The notes under the pieces are model-generated. The model saw only the letters and a program-made list of their open reading frames with translations. It was not told the DNA's origin and searched no databases. This document shows, in pieces, positions 48,601-61,612 of a stretch of 64,000 nucleotides of DNA. How positions within the stretch are numbered: the first letter of the stretch is position 1; the number at the start of each line of letters is the position of its first letter. The DNA comes from Dipylidium caninum. Lineage: Eukaryota; Platyhelminthes; Cestoda; Cyclophyllidea; Dipylidiidae. A program made the translations under genes and the position numbers. The DNA lies in the NCBI GenBank assembly GCA_017562135.1, contig QEYB01001312.1, positions 806,001 to 870,000 on the forward strand, given 5' to 3'.

Positions 48601-51600
48601 CGACCTCTTGAAACTCTATGCCGCCTCCGACATGAGAACGGCTTCCTTCGCCACTCTTTGGAGTAGAAGGAGGGGGGACATCACGTTCCAGTTCCACAGG
48701 TTCAGCAGGACTGATTGGAAGAGGAAATTGACTGACTTGGTTGAAGGGGAGCAAGTTCGCACCACAACTGTACTCGAGCCTTATTTCGTGACAAAGATTT
48801 CATACGCAGTAGAATTAGCTACGATGGACCCCTGGGTGAGGTCTCTCCTCTGATGGACGAGCAAAGCGAACACACGGTCCGAGGCAGGCACCGCCCGGTT
48901 GCCAGCACATCGCCGTGTGCTTCCGAATGCCTACGAGTGGCAGACACCAGGGCGACGCTTGAATGGGAACTTTGAAGGACTACGTCACCCTCGGTAGCCC
49001 GGAGGTAGCCTGTGGACAAATCCCGTCAGGGGTTAATCATGACTCCTTGGAAAGAAAATGACACTAAATGGAGATGTGGTCGAAGAAGGCTGTGTTCTCC
49101 GCTCCAGACTTCATTTGTTCAGTACGGAAAGTCTTGAAATGTTACTCTGGACCAGGAGATGTCACTTTCCAAAGAGGAGCCCGATATGGCCACGGAGACG
49201 CTGCGTTTCTGTTGGCAAGGCCGTTTGACGAGACACGACGTGTTGGGAGGAGTCAAACGCCACCGGCAACCATGTGACACCCTCACGCTAAATGTGTGTC
49301 GGACGTCACTCACGTGTCACACGTGATCCTAGTCGGCGTACAATGCATCCAGTTTTGGCATCTTGTGCTGGCATTAGGCTCATCGGACTTGGCCACCTCG
49401 GTGGCGTCTCGGTCTTGGGGCCATACGAGGGCAGTGAGGCCGCTTGACCTCATGAAGTCTCCTCATCCTTGGCACATTCGGGACGTATATTTTGGTACGA
49501 ATATCTATGACAGGGGAAGAGAGCAAATGAAGGCCAGAAGAGTCCCCGTGTGGCCATAAGGCCGCGGATGGTCGGGGCGGTGACGGGACTGTTGGGCGAG
49601 AAAAGATTTGGAGGCGCATCCTCCTGACTTCGCTGATACACAGCACATGCATTTTCTTCATATGTTGTCTCCAATCACATCTTTGCCTTAGAAAGACTCG
49701 CAAAACCAGAGGACGCGATGCGAAAGCATTTGCGTAGATACGCACAGCACCAGATTTATTCGGAATCGTGTGGACAGAAAACGAAAGGCAAGAGGACAAA
49801 TTGGGACGTTTTGTTATCCTCGGGGTAGATGGGGGAGTGCTGCGTAACCTTGGGAAAATCGGAGACTGTCACCGGCTTGGGAGATGGAGGACTGGAAATC
49901 TAAGAAGACAGAAGTGGAGTGGAACTGTGCCTTATGTAAGCAGAGCAGTTTCTTCCCGACCCACGGGGCCATGGGCTGCATTTTTCGCGGGCGGTTGGTC
50001 GTACGCCGTCACCTCATGACAGGACACTTAGAATCACCCCCTTAGGCTTGAAGATGAGACTTGAGAAGGCAGCTGCAACATGTAGACTTTACTTTTGCTG
50101 ACCATCTGCGAGGCTGGCACCAGCGTGTTAGTGGCAATTTCGTCCACGGGGCTGTGGCAGTGCGATGCTCTTCGCGTACCCTTCGATGGAAAAGGACCAT
50201 CGCCATATGTGAGGCTTTTACTGCTCAGCTGCCCATCGAGGGTCGGGGAGACGAAGTTTAGACGACTCTCGCATGCTCTCCAAGGGCAAAAGTATGCTCA
50301 AATAGTCCTTTCACAGAGCGCCTTCTCTGCTCCCTCGAATAAACCGGGAGTAGAAGACAGTGGAACCACGTAGCCTTCGCATAAACGGTTTGATCACGTA
50401 ATGTAGCAGGTCCCGCAGCGGATAGTGACACAGGTGGAATAAAATAGTCAATGTCCTCGTCATAGCTAGCATTCTCAACGCCACCCTTCCTCGTGGCTTG
50501 TTAGAGACAGAGGATCCACTCGCCCAAGGCGTCAGAAGCCCCACTCAATCGACGCGGAGCTGAGCAGACGAACAGTGATACGGTTGCAATACCCAAGAGC
50601 CGCTTCCGTCTACAAAGCGACAGACTTCGGCCTGTGCCCTGATCGCCCTGTCAAGGGTTACATAGGTGCCCTGCGATCGCCAAAGAATGCGTGGACCGAC
50701 GAGTCTGTCACAGTCGCATGTCGAATCGTTGGGCAACGCAACTTGAGCGCTGAGAGGCAGCGAGGTTTTCATCGTCGGTGGAGAGTCCGTTGTAGGCAGG
50801 AATGCCGGATATACTGTTGGGATACCCGATGAATGGAAGTTTATTACCAGGAAGTGTGAGTGAATTGCAGTAAGGGAGGATTTTACACTCATCCCAAATA
50901 AAAGCATTTTTCCTGCCATTTTGCGCGGTCTTTTATGGGGCATGAAATAAGACTACCCGGCCTTCGTCGCCCACTTTGAGGGGCAAACCAAGTGCCCGCT
51001 ACCGGCTTGAAAGACAGCGGATGGGAAAACCGTCCGACGGCTGGGTGTCTGGAAAGATGGAAATTACTCCCAAGTAGTCGTGGCAATTGCTAGATGAGAG
51101 AGAGCGCAGGGATGGCAATTTTCCACGCCCTTTGTTGCTTCCGGAGGGTGTTACCAGGGCTGAGGGAAAGTTCTTGGTAGCGTTAGGGTGGAGTTGCTCT
51201 GTGTGGTAAAATGTTCATTTGTGGAGCGGGCGGGTGATTCGGGTGGGCAAAAGGCTAAAAGAGGAGGAGATTGGCAGGATGATGACATATTTTGTTCGCA
51301 GGTTAGAAGATTCGGCGGGTCAGCAGGCTTCTGCTGGCCATTTCTCCCTAGGGCAGACACCGTAGACATGGCGGGTGGAGTATTGAAGCACAATGAAACT
51401 CCGAATGAAAGGCGGTGAATCGACATCGCCAGTCCACCCTTGTGACGGCGCAACACCTCCCGACCTCGCGAGACTTTGGCACGCAAAACTACCACAACAG
51501 CGTCTACAGTCACTTCGCCTGCCAGCTCCCCTTCGGTAGAGCTGAAGGCAACGAGCCCTTCTCCGCAGGCGAAAGGACGTAATTTTCTTATTTGGCTTGA

Positions 51601-52521
51601 CAGAGGACCCTTCTCCAGTGATCAAAATAGACAGTTTGATGGTTATCTCAATGCTGGTTTGTCATGTCTTCGCAATGCGCCTGTCGTGGACAGTGTGGAC
51701 GCGTTGAAGGCGCCACTGACGAGTGAGGAGAGCGGACATCCGGCCGCCCATAGCCAAACTTGGCTCAGTCGGTTAATTTCCGGGGAAAAGGCATTTTTCT
51801 TGCGTGGGGTCAAGTGCACCCCCTGATAAGAGGCTGTAGACTCGACAAGAATTTCTCAGCCTATCAGTAACGGCGAACATGTAACCGTCAAGATTCAGAT
51901 AATTTCACTGGAGATTTGGTTGATGAAATTTCATTTAAAAGTGAAGAGAAGTAGGAATTTTGTGGAGGACTGGGAGGTGTGCCGAGGTCATTTCAGAGGA
52001 GTCCGGTAGGCGGTTCTCCCACAGACTGCACCTCAAAGCCATGCGCCAGTGGAGAGGCGAATGAGCCGAGAGCGCATGGAGATTTGGTAAGGTGGTGTTC
52101 AAAATCGGTCTTCGACTTGGGAATTTGAGGCTCCCATCAACCCCCACAAACATGACCGCATAGAAGGTGAAAGCGTGGCAGTGAGTGACATCCCCCGGAA
52201 GGCCCACCTCGCGTGCCAAGTGGAGCGGGAGTCAGTACAACCGGCTTTCTTCAGCAGGGCAGAAAGTCTTGACTGCTTGACGAAGGAGGTGGAGGTGGGG
52301 GGGGGAGGAAGGGGTAGCGATCCTTTAAAGATTGGGGATGATGTGAGTCTAAGGCGAGGAGGCGGTTGCCATGTGAATGCTTTCGAGAGTGCGTATGTCT
52401 CGTCTCCGTTGGTCCGCATGGAGACGTCTGGAGGAAAAGGCAGTGTTGTATGTAGGCATACGTATATTCTGAAAACACACACACACACAAAAATGGTTGA
52501 GGGATCAGCGACACTTGAATC
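45641..52521. other. Long stretch with no recognised gene
   Basis: About 6.9 kb of mixed to GC-rich DNA. Open frames up to 192 codons occur on both strands (for example 45829-46407 minus, 46895-47458 minus, 48437-48853 plus), often overlapping on opposite strands. None has a recognisable domain or a convincing pair of splice sites. A short AC repeat lies at 52475-52489. Intergenic or large-intron sequence is most likely. Confidence 0.4.
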
Positions 52522-53007
52522 TCAAGTGCCCTCCTTCGCAAGCTCCTCCTTAACCTCCTTGAAGTGCAAGTGATGTGGCTGATCTCTGGATCGTTGGTTG
52601 AGGTGAAAAATATGGTCTAGGCTGGAAAAGTGCTTGCGTTTCTCGTCAACCTCGCCGTCCCCACTCTCTTCTGTTTGGTCCAGCTGAGAATTTCCACCTT
52701 CGTCCTGAATTGGTGGGGAATTTTCATGTTGCAAATGTGCGCCAGGCTGGTGGGGATGGTGTTTGTGATGATGACGCTGATGCTGGTGTTGTTGAGGTTC
52801 GTAGAGGGAGAGGATGCTGCTCCGCTTTGAGCGATTTCCGCCTCGGAGACCTGGGAGACGGAATTGATTGCCGAAGGAGAGGAAGGAGGAGAGGGATCCT
52901 CGGGCTGCAACGGCCAGCGTCATACGTCGTCCGGACGGCTTTTTGTTTCGAGAGTGCATGGGACCGCCCGAGCAGTCAAAATGGTCGTTGCCCGGGGAAG
53001 AGTGCAC
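52522..53007 (-). CDS. Probable terminal exon of an unidentified minus-strand gene
   Basis: The exon begins after CTTCTCTGCTAG in phase 0 and runs 161 codons to a TGA at 52522-52524. It reads VHSSPGNDHFDCSGGPMHSR, then NKKPSGRRMTLAVAARGSLS, a His/Gln-rich stretch, an acidic SGDGEVDEKRKHF, and ends HFKEVKEELAKEGT. Composition suits a disordered cytoplasmic or nuclear C-terminal tail. Its phase matches the end of the exon at 61007-61612 on the same strand, so the two may belong to one gene with a large intron. That link is inference only. Confidence 0.4.
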   Translation of the reverse strand: MHSSPGNDHFDCSGGPMHSRNKKPSGRRMTLAVAARGSLSSFLSFGNQFRLPGLRGGNRSKRSSILSLYEPQQHQHQRHHHKHHPHQPGAHLQHENSPPIQDEGGNSQLDQTEESGDGEVDEKRKHFSSLDHIFHLNQRSRDQPHHLHFKEVKEELAKEGT

Positions 53008-56000
53008 CTAGCAGAGAAGAGAATTCTGAAGCCCGTTGAAAAGGAAGAGTTGTTACAGAAAACCACTTCCACTTCGCCAATTGTACTAGGTTTTGGACTG
53101 TTCGCCGCCTTCAAAAATAGGCCACTTTAGAGCAAGAATGACAAGATCCGTGGGAGACAAGTAACTCAGTGGGCATGAAAACTAAAAGAATGATGACAGA
53201 GAGCTAATTTTCAAAAAACGTGCGACACTCAATTTACTCAGAGTCGTGCCGTTCGGAGAAGGGTCCGACGGATGCGTCTTCCTGGGGGGCACGCCTGCAG
53301 CACTCTCACCCCACTGGGCACCCGCCTCAAGCGTTTGCCGATGTCCCCCAAAGAGCCAAGGGGAATTCGGTTGCCTTAAAGCCTTGAGGCGGGAGAGGGG
53401 TTGCGCAACGGGCAGGCGTGGTCCCCAGAAGGGCAAGTGACAGCAAAATTGGGAGGGAGGAGGAGACATTTGACAAATCGCACTTTACCGAGGGCCTGCA
53501 ATTGGCTGTCCGTCCAAGGCCATTCCGCCAGTGTCCCCACGGCCCGAAGGCCTCGAGTACCCACATGCTACGCTTACTTCCAGCCTTGTACCCGATTCGA
53601 CGTGGCCATTACTGAATTCAGTGTCAGTTTTATTGCGCGATAATCCTGCCTGTCACATTTATGGTCTCGTAATTCCATCGCGCGCGCCCACCTGCGCGCC
53701 TGCCCGTCCCACGATCCGCGCCCCGCTCTAATGCAGCTATTTACGCAAAAGTTTACGGTGGTGACTCGGTTGCCACACGGCGAAGGGGTGGAGGTGGGGT
53801 GGGGAGGGGGGAAGACGGGAATGTTTATTAGAACTCGACCCCACAGAAGTTGGGACTCTCAGACTTTCTGTCTCGTACTCTGCTGGGGTCGGAGAGGAGG
53901 CTAACATCGTTCAGGTACTGTGTGTTATAGTACGAGGGCAAAGGGCGTCCTAAGTGGATGGCCGAGGATATGAAATCCCATGCAAACTACAAAAATATGG
54001 GCAGATTGAGGAATGTTCACTTCTAAATCTGTGGCCAATGTCATCCTCCCTAATGAAGTAGTTGAATTCTGCGACAGGCCGATGTCCTGCTCTGTCCGAA
54101 ATCCACTGAAGCGTTGAAATGCCGAAGTGGGTCTGCGGAAGGATCACCGCGGAGACTTGGCTGCGAGCCACCGCGCGCCCGACACGGTGAGGGCCCTCGA
54201 GCTCCACACTTTCGCCACAAAGTCTTGCGCGGGAAGACTTGGGCCATTGTTCCTCCGGACACGTTTATTAACACTGCCGCGGGGAGACGGCGTTCAGCGT
54301 AGACAAGGACCCGGGGCTCCGTCCTTCCAGGTTCCACCTGGGGGCGTCTCCCCGGCGACCGCAGTGCCATTTTCATAGCATTGAGGCGCCCCAAGAGACT
54401 TCAAGAAAAAAAGAACACCTCCGCCCTTTTTTCGCGAGCCACCTCGGCTCTGGCATGGTTTTTATTTAGGCAAGTGCGTCGGCCGAGAAAGGATAAATGT
54501 TGTTAATGTAATTAAAAGCAAAAAGAGGATGTGTATGGAGTGGCACTTTTGAGATGAAACTATCGTGATTAAATTCCTATTCATAGCGACTAAAGAAGCG
54601 CACTTCGTGATATCTTGTGGGAGAAGGAGGTTTCTTGAGGGTGGCTGACAATCTCATTGACGCAGTTTGTCGCATGCCCCTCAGAAGGAGCCTGATTTTC
54701 CCGTTCGCCGGGGACTGCCGAAAACTGACGGGAGCGAGATGACCAAGCAATTCTGAGAAATTTAACCCCACAAGAACTACTGTCTACGCAGGCTTTTTAC
54801 ACGTAAGGCGGGTCGCAAAAAGACCAGACGGGTTGGAGACGACGATGAAATATCGACATGTCTGTCACCAAGAAGCAACGTTAGTTGGTGATGTTGGAAG
54901 GATTTGTCACATGCAACGCGACGTCAAAGGGAGGAAGAGGACTTAGGAAGTTGGTTTCTCCGTCGCCAAAACAAGGGGCGATTTTTTGCCCGACTAGCGA
55001 GGATGTCCATAAAAGCGCGTGGAAGACGAAGGTGCGGTCACCTCTTAGCATCGCTTCGACTGGATGCACCAGGAGAAACGCGAGTCTGGACGGCAAGCAG
55101 CAATAATCCTGGCAGACAATGCGACGTTTACTCCATTGACAGCTTAGAAAAGGTTTTAAACGAGGCCACGAGGTTTTGGGTTCTGTGGAGCCGTGGTAGT
55201 TCAAGTTCCCCTTTGGTTGTGCTTCAAGCCTCATCAGGTCCTTGCTCTTCGTCACATCGTTAGTTAGTTGTTTCGTCTCCTCGTGGTCCTGACGACTTCA
55301 CACCTCCGTCGGGCACTCCTCCAGTGCTTCTTACCCTTGATATTCTAATGGCCCTTCCGTCAGATCGTCTTAATTGCCCACGATTAGAAGGCTGCAGACT
55401 AGATCAGTCGCCTTCAGCCTCAAATGACAATTAATTTTCTCCCCTCGGCAGTAGCTCTCGACTAACCAACCATGCGTGAGGAGGCTGGTTTTGTCTCTCT
55501 GCTCCCTCGTGAACTCCACGGTTCCGCATACTCGAGGCACAGATCGCCCGGGCTGCTACAGGGAGCTCGGCCCAGGCTGCCCACACCGCGTGTTTCGTCT
55601 ACTGGTTTGCTCGAGTCTTTCCGGACTCAGTACGCCAAGGGAAATGTCAGGCAGAAGGATTTGCACATTCACTTACCTTCGTCGTCCGCCAGGCAGAGGG
55701 CTTTAAAGTGCCCTGCCAAGCTGGACTGCCCTTAGAAGTTCTTGCATTGTGGAATCCGGTCTTCGCAAAGGCAATTGCGAGGCTTTTCATACGTCTTTAG
55801 GCTTTAACAGGCTGATAACCTGCCATGGAAGCGAAAGAATTGTTGACGTGATTCCAATCTCCGTCTTCGATGTTTTCAACACCATGTCGCCATCTGCTAC
55901 TTTGCCCCAAAGATTACTTTTCCACTGGACCTTCACCTACCCAAATTCTCGGACAGCCTGCATTCTATCAAACGTTGTCAACTAGTTCATTACATTTCAA

Positions 56001-59000
56001 ACCCATTGTACTGCTTGGTGTCGGGCTCAGCAAGGTGTGAACCGGAAACATAACTGTTGTGAGGCGATGTTAAGAGTTCTCGCTTAGTCCAAATACGTCC
56101 CGTAAATTTTGTGTCAAAGATTGCATTTTCCGTGAAGCTGTTGAATCATTGAAGCGGCCAGGCGGAGGGGGCGAAGCCACTGAGACCGATTCCACTCTTC
56201 AGCACGACTCTGCAAGCTCTTCGCCTCAGGCAAACGACACGTACATACCATCAGGCTATGGCAACTCAAGTGGAGACCGCAATGGTACAGCCTGGCAAAT
56301 GTCCAGCCCCCAGCGCCGTCTTTATTAACAAATTGCGGTCGACACGCGAAATTGAAAGCGTCTGGCACACTCAACGTAAACATCAGAAGTAGACGGGCAT
56401 GGGACCCGATCTTAATGCGAGTCTTACCCGAAGAATTGCCCAGAGTGACGGAGGTAGCCCCAGCGGACCAGATATATGGCCTGTCAGTGGTGAGGCTCCC
56501 CGCCCTGCTCACGGCCCGGCAAATGCCGGTCCAAGTCCCCCACAGTCCAACCTTACGCCGCCCAAATGCGACGTGTTGATGTGTAGAGCAGCACACAGAT
56601 CGCCATCGTGAAGTAGAAGACGTGCGTGTCTGTGTTTTATGCCCTCGGAGGAGCGAAAGTGTTGGCGCACGTGGGGACGCAGAGAGTGCGCCGCCCATCC
56701 TCGTGGGGGCAGTGCCAGTGTAATGGAATGTGGGGAAAACCAGTGCATGTTTGTAGACATGGAGCGAAAAAATGCTGTCCGCCCAGCCGAATGCAATGCA
56801 GAACGCTTCTCTCCGCCCTCCTCTGCCCCCCCCCCGCCTCCAGCCCATCTGATAATTGTGCATTAGCCGACCGACGTCAGCATCACATTATGGCTGCTCT
56901 CCGTTGACAACATAATGGCATGACGTCACATTTGTCATCGCCATTGGAATTTGCGACCGAGTTCCTGCGGTGGCACTGCCGAAGCTCGAACGCCTACAGC
57001 GCGTCTCGGGAGCGGCGAGGCAACTGCGCCGTGTCCGCTTCTAACGCTCCGCTCCGTGTGTAGAGCCGCTTGGCCGTCAGTAGAACAAATGACTTTATTG
57101 GCAGCGATACACCTGAGGACAAATGCCTTCCGGATAACCGAGATTTTATCGCTTCCTGCACGACAATGCCGCTTGCTTTAGGCCATTCCATAAATCAAAC
57201 GCGGCCACCGCGAGTTGGCCGGTAGCCCCGACCGAAAAGGGGGTTCTGGTGCACTTCCGCGCCCAAGTGGAGCACGTAGGGGAGAGGGAGAGCGACGGAA
57301 GTCGCGGAGGAGAAGAGGCTCCTCTGCCTTCGTTCGACCTCCTTGGCGCTTGAGCCTCTCACCGATGGGATTTCCGTTCTTCCTCTTCAGCACGGAGAGC
57401 GCGCGTAGATTGGAAACAACTTGTTTAGTGGATAAGGGCATTTTGGAATACATTTGTGTAAATCTCGAAAAAATCAGGCACTCATTCAGTCGACCCGGCA
57501 AATTCTTGAATCAAATGGGCAATGCTCGCGTGTGTCCACCAAAAGCGCAAACCAAAAAGAATTTTGTTGTGGAGTGCAGAAAAAATATTAAGCGTGGGTG
57601 GGCATGTGAACCGGCGACGACTCGTTCGCATTTCATGCGACCTCGCCTCAATGACAAATAAGCACCCGACAGCTTAATTAAGGCCTCTAAAATACCCTAC
57701 GAAAGGAATCTGGTGCGCGGGTTGAAGTGGAGAGCACAGGCAACTTTTTCTCCGCTCAAAAGGGACGACCGCGAGGAGAGCACATAAGGCGGGAGGGAGG
57801 AAGGTCAAGCAAAACAGAGGAGCACACTTCCGTGCTTGCCTGCTCTTATATCGTGTGTGCGTGCGTGCGTGCGTACGTGCTCATCCATTATTCATGCACC
57901 ACTTTGTTAACTTTCTGTGGGACAAGAAACAACCGACGTACCGTGGCGACGTGGAGACAGTGCAGCAAGTGTCTGTGCTGCTGACGGATCATAGACCGCG
58001 CGACGTCGCAGTTGGGCGCGGATGGACTCCGTTTGGTGGTCCGCACAAGTGGGCTGTTTCGCCTCTGTCGACCTGCCCTCCGGGTTGTTCTGGCCAGTTG
58101 GCAGTGAATTGTGATTGTCGTCTACGAAGAGGGACATTGTCGACTTCTCGACGTGATGCCGCTTCGAGAGCTCCGACGAGTCGTTGTTGGCTCCCACTTC
58201 CATCTGTTAAACGCGCAAGGAGCACTGACACGGAGCTGAATACAACAACACTCTGTCTCACTACGCCATGAGGATGTTTTTACTCCCTCAACAGGCATTT
58301 CAAACCTCCAGGCGCCTGTAAAACTGTGCTTAGCGTAACTGACAATGAGGCGAAGCGTCTGTCTCTCCCCTCCCTAAGCCAACTTCACTTGTTTAATCAC
58401 CCGGTGGTTCCATTCCTTCGGCCGAGAACGGATTTCCTCCCCACACTTGAATGATTTTGCAGCCTTCGCTGTTTTGTCCCACCCTCCGAGACTGTGAGCT
58501 ACCCCCAAATCAAGGGCCGCCGGTCCTCCACGCGCCGCTTGTACGCCATCGTCTGGACAGGTTGGACGAGGACATCGTGCGGGCGTCTGGGCAGGCCCAA
58601 GGGAGGCATGAAGTGCCAACATACGACTTGATTAACAGACTACGACTGAGGTCACCGTCTCCGGCGCGGTGTCACACCGATGGGACCGTCGAAAGGGAGG
58701 CAGGAAGCGTGGCAATAAACCGTGACCTCATTTAGAGGTTTTTTCACCGTAAATGAGCTAATAAGCAGTGGGAGGTCATGTCTATTCCCTTTGACACTAT
58801 GCCACTGCGTGACAGGTTTTTAAGTGGCCTTCTTCGAAATGAAATTTACGAGATTTATTTGACTCCCTTTACTGGGTAAACTAAAGTGAAGTGGGAGAAT
58901 TTCTACCTCCTCGACGTCCATCGGGAAGAGGAGCTGTCAAAACGATCAAGAGGAGCATCATTCATCACCACAATCCTGGCTGAGTTTCCTATTCACTGAT

Positions 59001-61006
59001 ACGACTGAGTACAATGTTTGCTCGAGTGACGCTGTGGAATGGGTAGAACAGTCGACAGGGTCATTTTCAAGGTTTCTCGCCAATGGACACAAGAGGTCTT
59101 TTGTGGAAGAGGCCACGCGGGCGAATCTTGCAAGACCTCGAAACTACGCTCTCTGAGGTGTACCGCCGCACGCCTCCACGAACAGCGCGGACTGCGAGAG
59201 GGTTTGCAATCGGCGATTTCGCGAATGCAGAGCGAGATTGGACGCATGCGGCAGGGAGCGAGATGAGGCCGCACGGAGGAGCATGAGGGTCTTCAGAGCC
59301 CCTCGCGGACATTTACAGCCCCAATGTGCGTCGTTCGCATGCCTAATTCATGGTTGGTTTCTGCAGACCCAAACGCAAAGACTCCACACCATCGCACTTT
59401 GTTACGTCTTCTGCACACACGAGGAGATGTAATGCGGCTCTCTTCGAGCGGACGCACATGTGTGACGTCGACAAACTGTGAATTCCGTTGCAGGCGATTG
59501 AATAAAAGCTGTGAGAGTTTTTACTCGGAGCCCCAGGCGGGCGATTTAGACTGTTTGACAGGAGCTTCGCAGCTGAAGCCGTTCCCGCCAGCCTCCTCTC
59601 TCTGGATTCCCTTCTCCCTCGTGTAGAAAAGGAGGTAATGTGAAGGAAGACGTGGTAAGAAATACTTCTTCCGTGTGGATCCAGACTCCATCCGAAGGCG
59701 CGTCTGTCCTCTGCCTCGTGGTCAGGAATGAGGTGTCTCTTCCATCTGAAGCCGCACTTTCGTTTGATGTTGTCCTTACGTAGAACGAGTTACGATGGGG
59801 AGCAAATAGGACGCTCTTTTCTCCCGCTCCCAGCTACTAGGACTAGAAGCGTCTTCCACTCACTGACAAAAGAAAGAACCATTTTCGTGCAGTGACATTT
59901 TCTGGCTAGACGAATTTACTTACCACTAAGCCGGTAGGATTACCGGCTCGAGTCACCGGAATAAATCCTCTGCGTATTAAACATGAACAGGACGTATATG
60001 TCCTCCTGATAAACCTTTCTACCCAAATCCTCGGCCATTACCGCCCAAATGCAAGGCGTGACGAAAGCTCATCACTCATGTGCGAGACACAGTGACCCTC
60101 CAGGGCGGGTCACCCCATCCACCGCTGCAATCCCGGCAGGATTAGCCCAAGTGCGGAGGAGAGTCAGTGAAGAGGGGGCAAGCAGGTAGAAAATGCGATT
60201 GGGTGCGGACGAACAGAAATAATTCTGTGACTGTACCGTCCCAAGCCTCCCCTCTCTCCTCCTTAGCCAGCCTCTGCGTTGAAATGCGGCAGGAAACGGC
60301 GTCAAAGACAATCCCTAGGTCTGCCAGTCTTGACTGCTCCCATGTCTGTGTCTCCACTTGGCTACCCCTCGTCGGTCGTGAGTGAAACACGGGTGTCCCA
60401 GGCATCTTCCGAGTTGGAGAGCGAAGAGTGGGGCGGAGAAGCGGGGGTTTGTATACTCCTACTCCTTCACGAGGCCCTTTCCCCGTGGCCATCAATTGGG
60501 ACATACCAAAACCAGGCTGTGGGAAGATGCTGACGGAGGCTGTGCCATACCCCCTAACATGGTGGGCTATGCTTCTAAGCCTTAGAAATCAGTAAGCCGC
60601 TCGGTGTGTCGTCACAACCACGGAGTCTCATCGGAGAGGGGCACGAGGGCTTGTGGCGGGGACTCACCGCTGGATGACTGAGGTGCCCAGTACCAAGTGG
60701 GCGGAGAGAGATCCTTATGAGCAGGCATGGAAGTCCTGCGATAAGCCGACTGCACATATCAGAGGTGACTATATTCCGAAGCTTCGTTGTCCTCCTTTCG
60801 CTCGCTTTACGCCGACCGACTTCCTCGAGTCGAGGGATTCTTTCCACCTCCTCCCACCCAAGTCGAGAAAGTGTTTGCTCGAGTATTTGTCGTCTAACAA
60901 TCCACCGTCTGACAGATGCCCTTCATGGCCCTTTTTCGCCGGACCCTTTGATTAGTTAATTTGGCTTAATGGAAGAATACGGCATTGAAATGGGGGGTTT
61001 ACTCAC
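53008..61006. other. No gene recognised; possibly a large minus-strand intron
   Basis: About 8 kb between two in-phase minus-strand exons. The longest open frame (56114-56863 minus, 249 codons) overlaps open frames on the other strand and has no motif. A GTGC simple repeat lies at 57853-57880. Nothing else structured was noted. Confidence 0.35.
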
Positions 61007-61612
61007 CTCAAACTGTCTTAGTCGCGAGTTGGCCAGATCCGTCAGTTCATAGTGACCGCTGCCTCCATCGACAAGAATTTTAACCGGACAGGGGTTTTCC
61101 TCGCTTCTCCTCGCGTCGGTGTTGGCAGGACCGCTCCTCCCAGGAGGTCCTGCAGCTACTCCGTCGCCATCGTCCCCTCCGCTTTCCCCAGCACACTGCT
61201 CCTCCAGCGACAGTAAAGACTGTCGTTTCGTGGGCTGGTAAGACTGAAGCGGCGGCCATGGCGATGTACTGTAGGGCAGAAATCTGACACTGCCGAGGGA
61301 CTGGTTGTGTTTCGGTGGGCCGTCACGCCCGCCGCCACATACAGAAGCTTTCGCATTTGTCGGTGGTGAGGGGATCAGTGATGGTGGTGGAAGACTGCTC
61401 CGCGGTATCATTGAGTGGTGACGGACCGCCGAGTTGAAAATGGAGCGCAAGTTTGCTCGCTGACAGGAGGTAGAGCCAAGTGAGATTTCGGCGTCGCCAG
61501 TAGCATCAGAATCGGCCCTGGAGGCGTCAAAGGAACAGAGGCCACCGCTGCCTCCGTCATCTTCAGCACTTCCCGAAATCCCGCCCTTCCGAATTCGAGC
61601 CTGACGAGCTTT
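61007..61612 (-). CDS. Internal exon, possibly the cytoplasmic C-terminal region of a Shal/Kv4-type potassium channel
   Basis: A 606-nt exon in phase 0 lies between a GTCTAACAG-type acceptor and a GTGAGT donor, 202 codons without a stop. It begins KARQARIRKGGISGSAEDDG. Kv4 (KCND/Shal) channels have KKARLARIR just after the S6 helix at the start of their C-terminal tail, and the K-A-R-x-A-R-I-R pattern is shared. The rest is Ser/Pro/Gly-rich and not conserved, containing RSIFNSAVRHHSMIPRSSLP and GHYELTDLANSRLRQFE at the end. No pore (GYGD) or voltage-sensor exon is visible in the remaining 2.4 kb, so upstream exons would lie beyond 64000. The Kv4 idea rests on eight residues and is weak; the exon itself is convincing. 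Confidence 0.4.

Noticed and set aside
56114..56863. 249-codon open frame on the minus strand, longest in the window
   Set aside because: Overlaps several open frames on the opposite strand, has no recognisable motif, starts without splice or promoter context, and lies in GC-rich DNA where stop codons are rare.
57853..57880. GTGC/GCGT repeat and the AC repeat at 52475 as functional elements
   Set aside because: Ordinary microsatellites with no surrounding structure.
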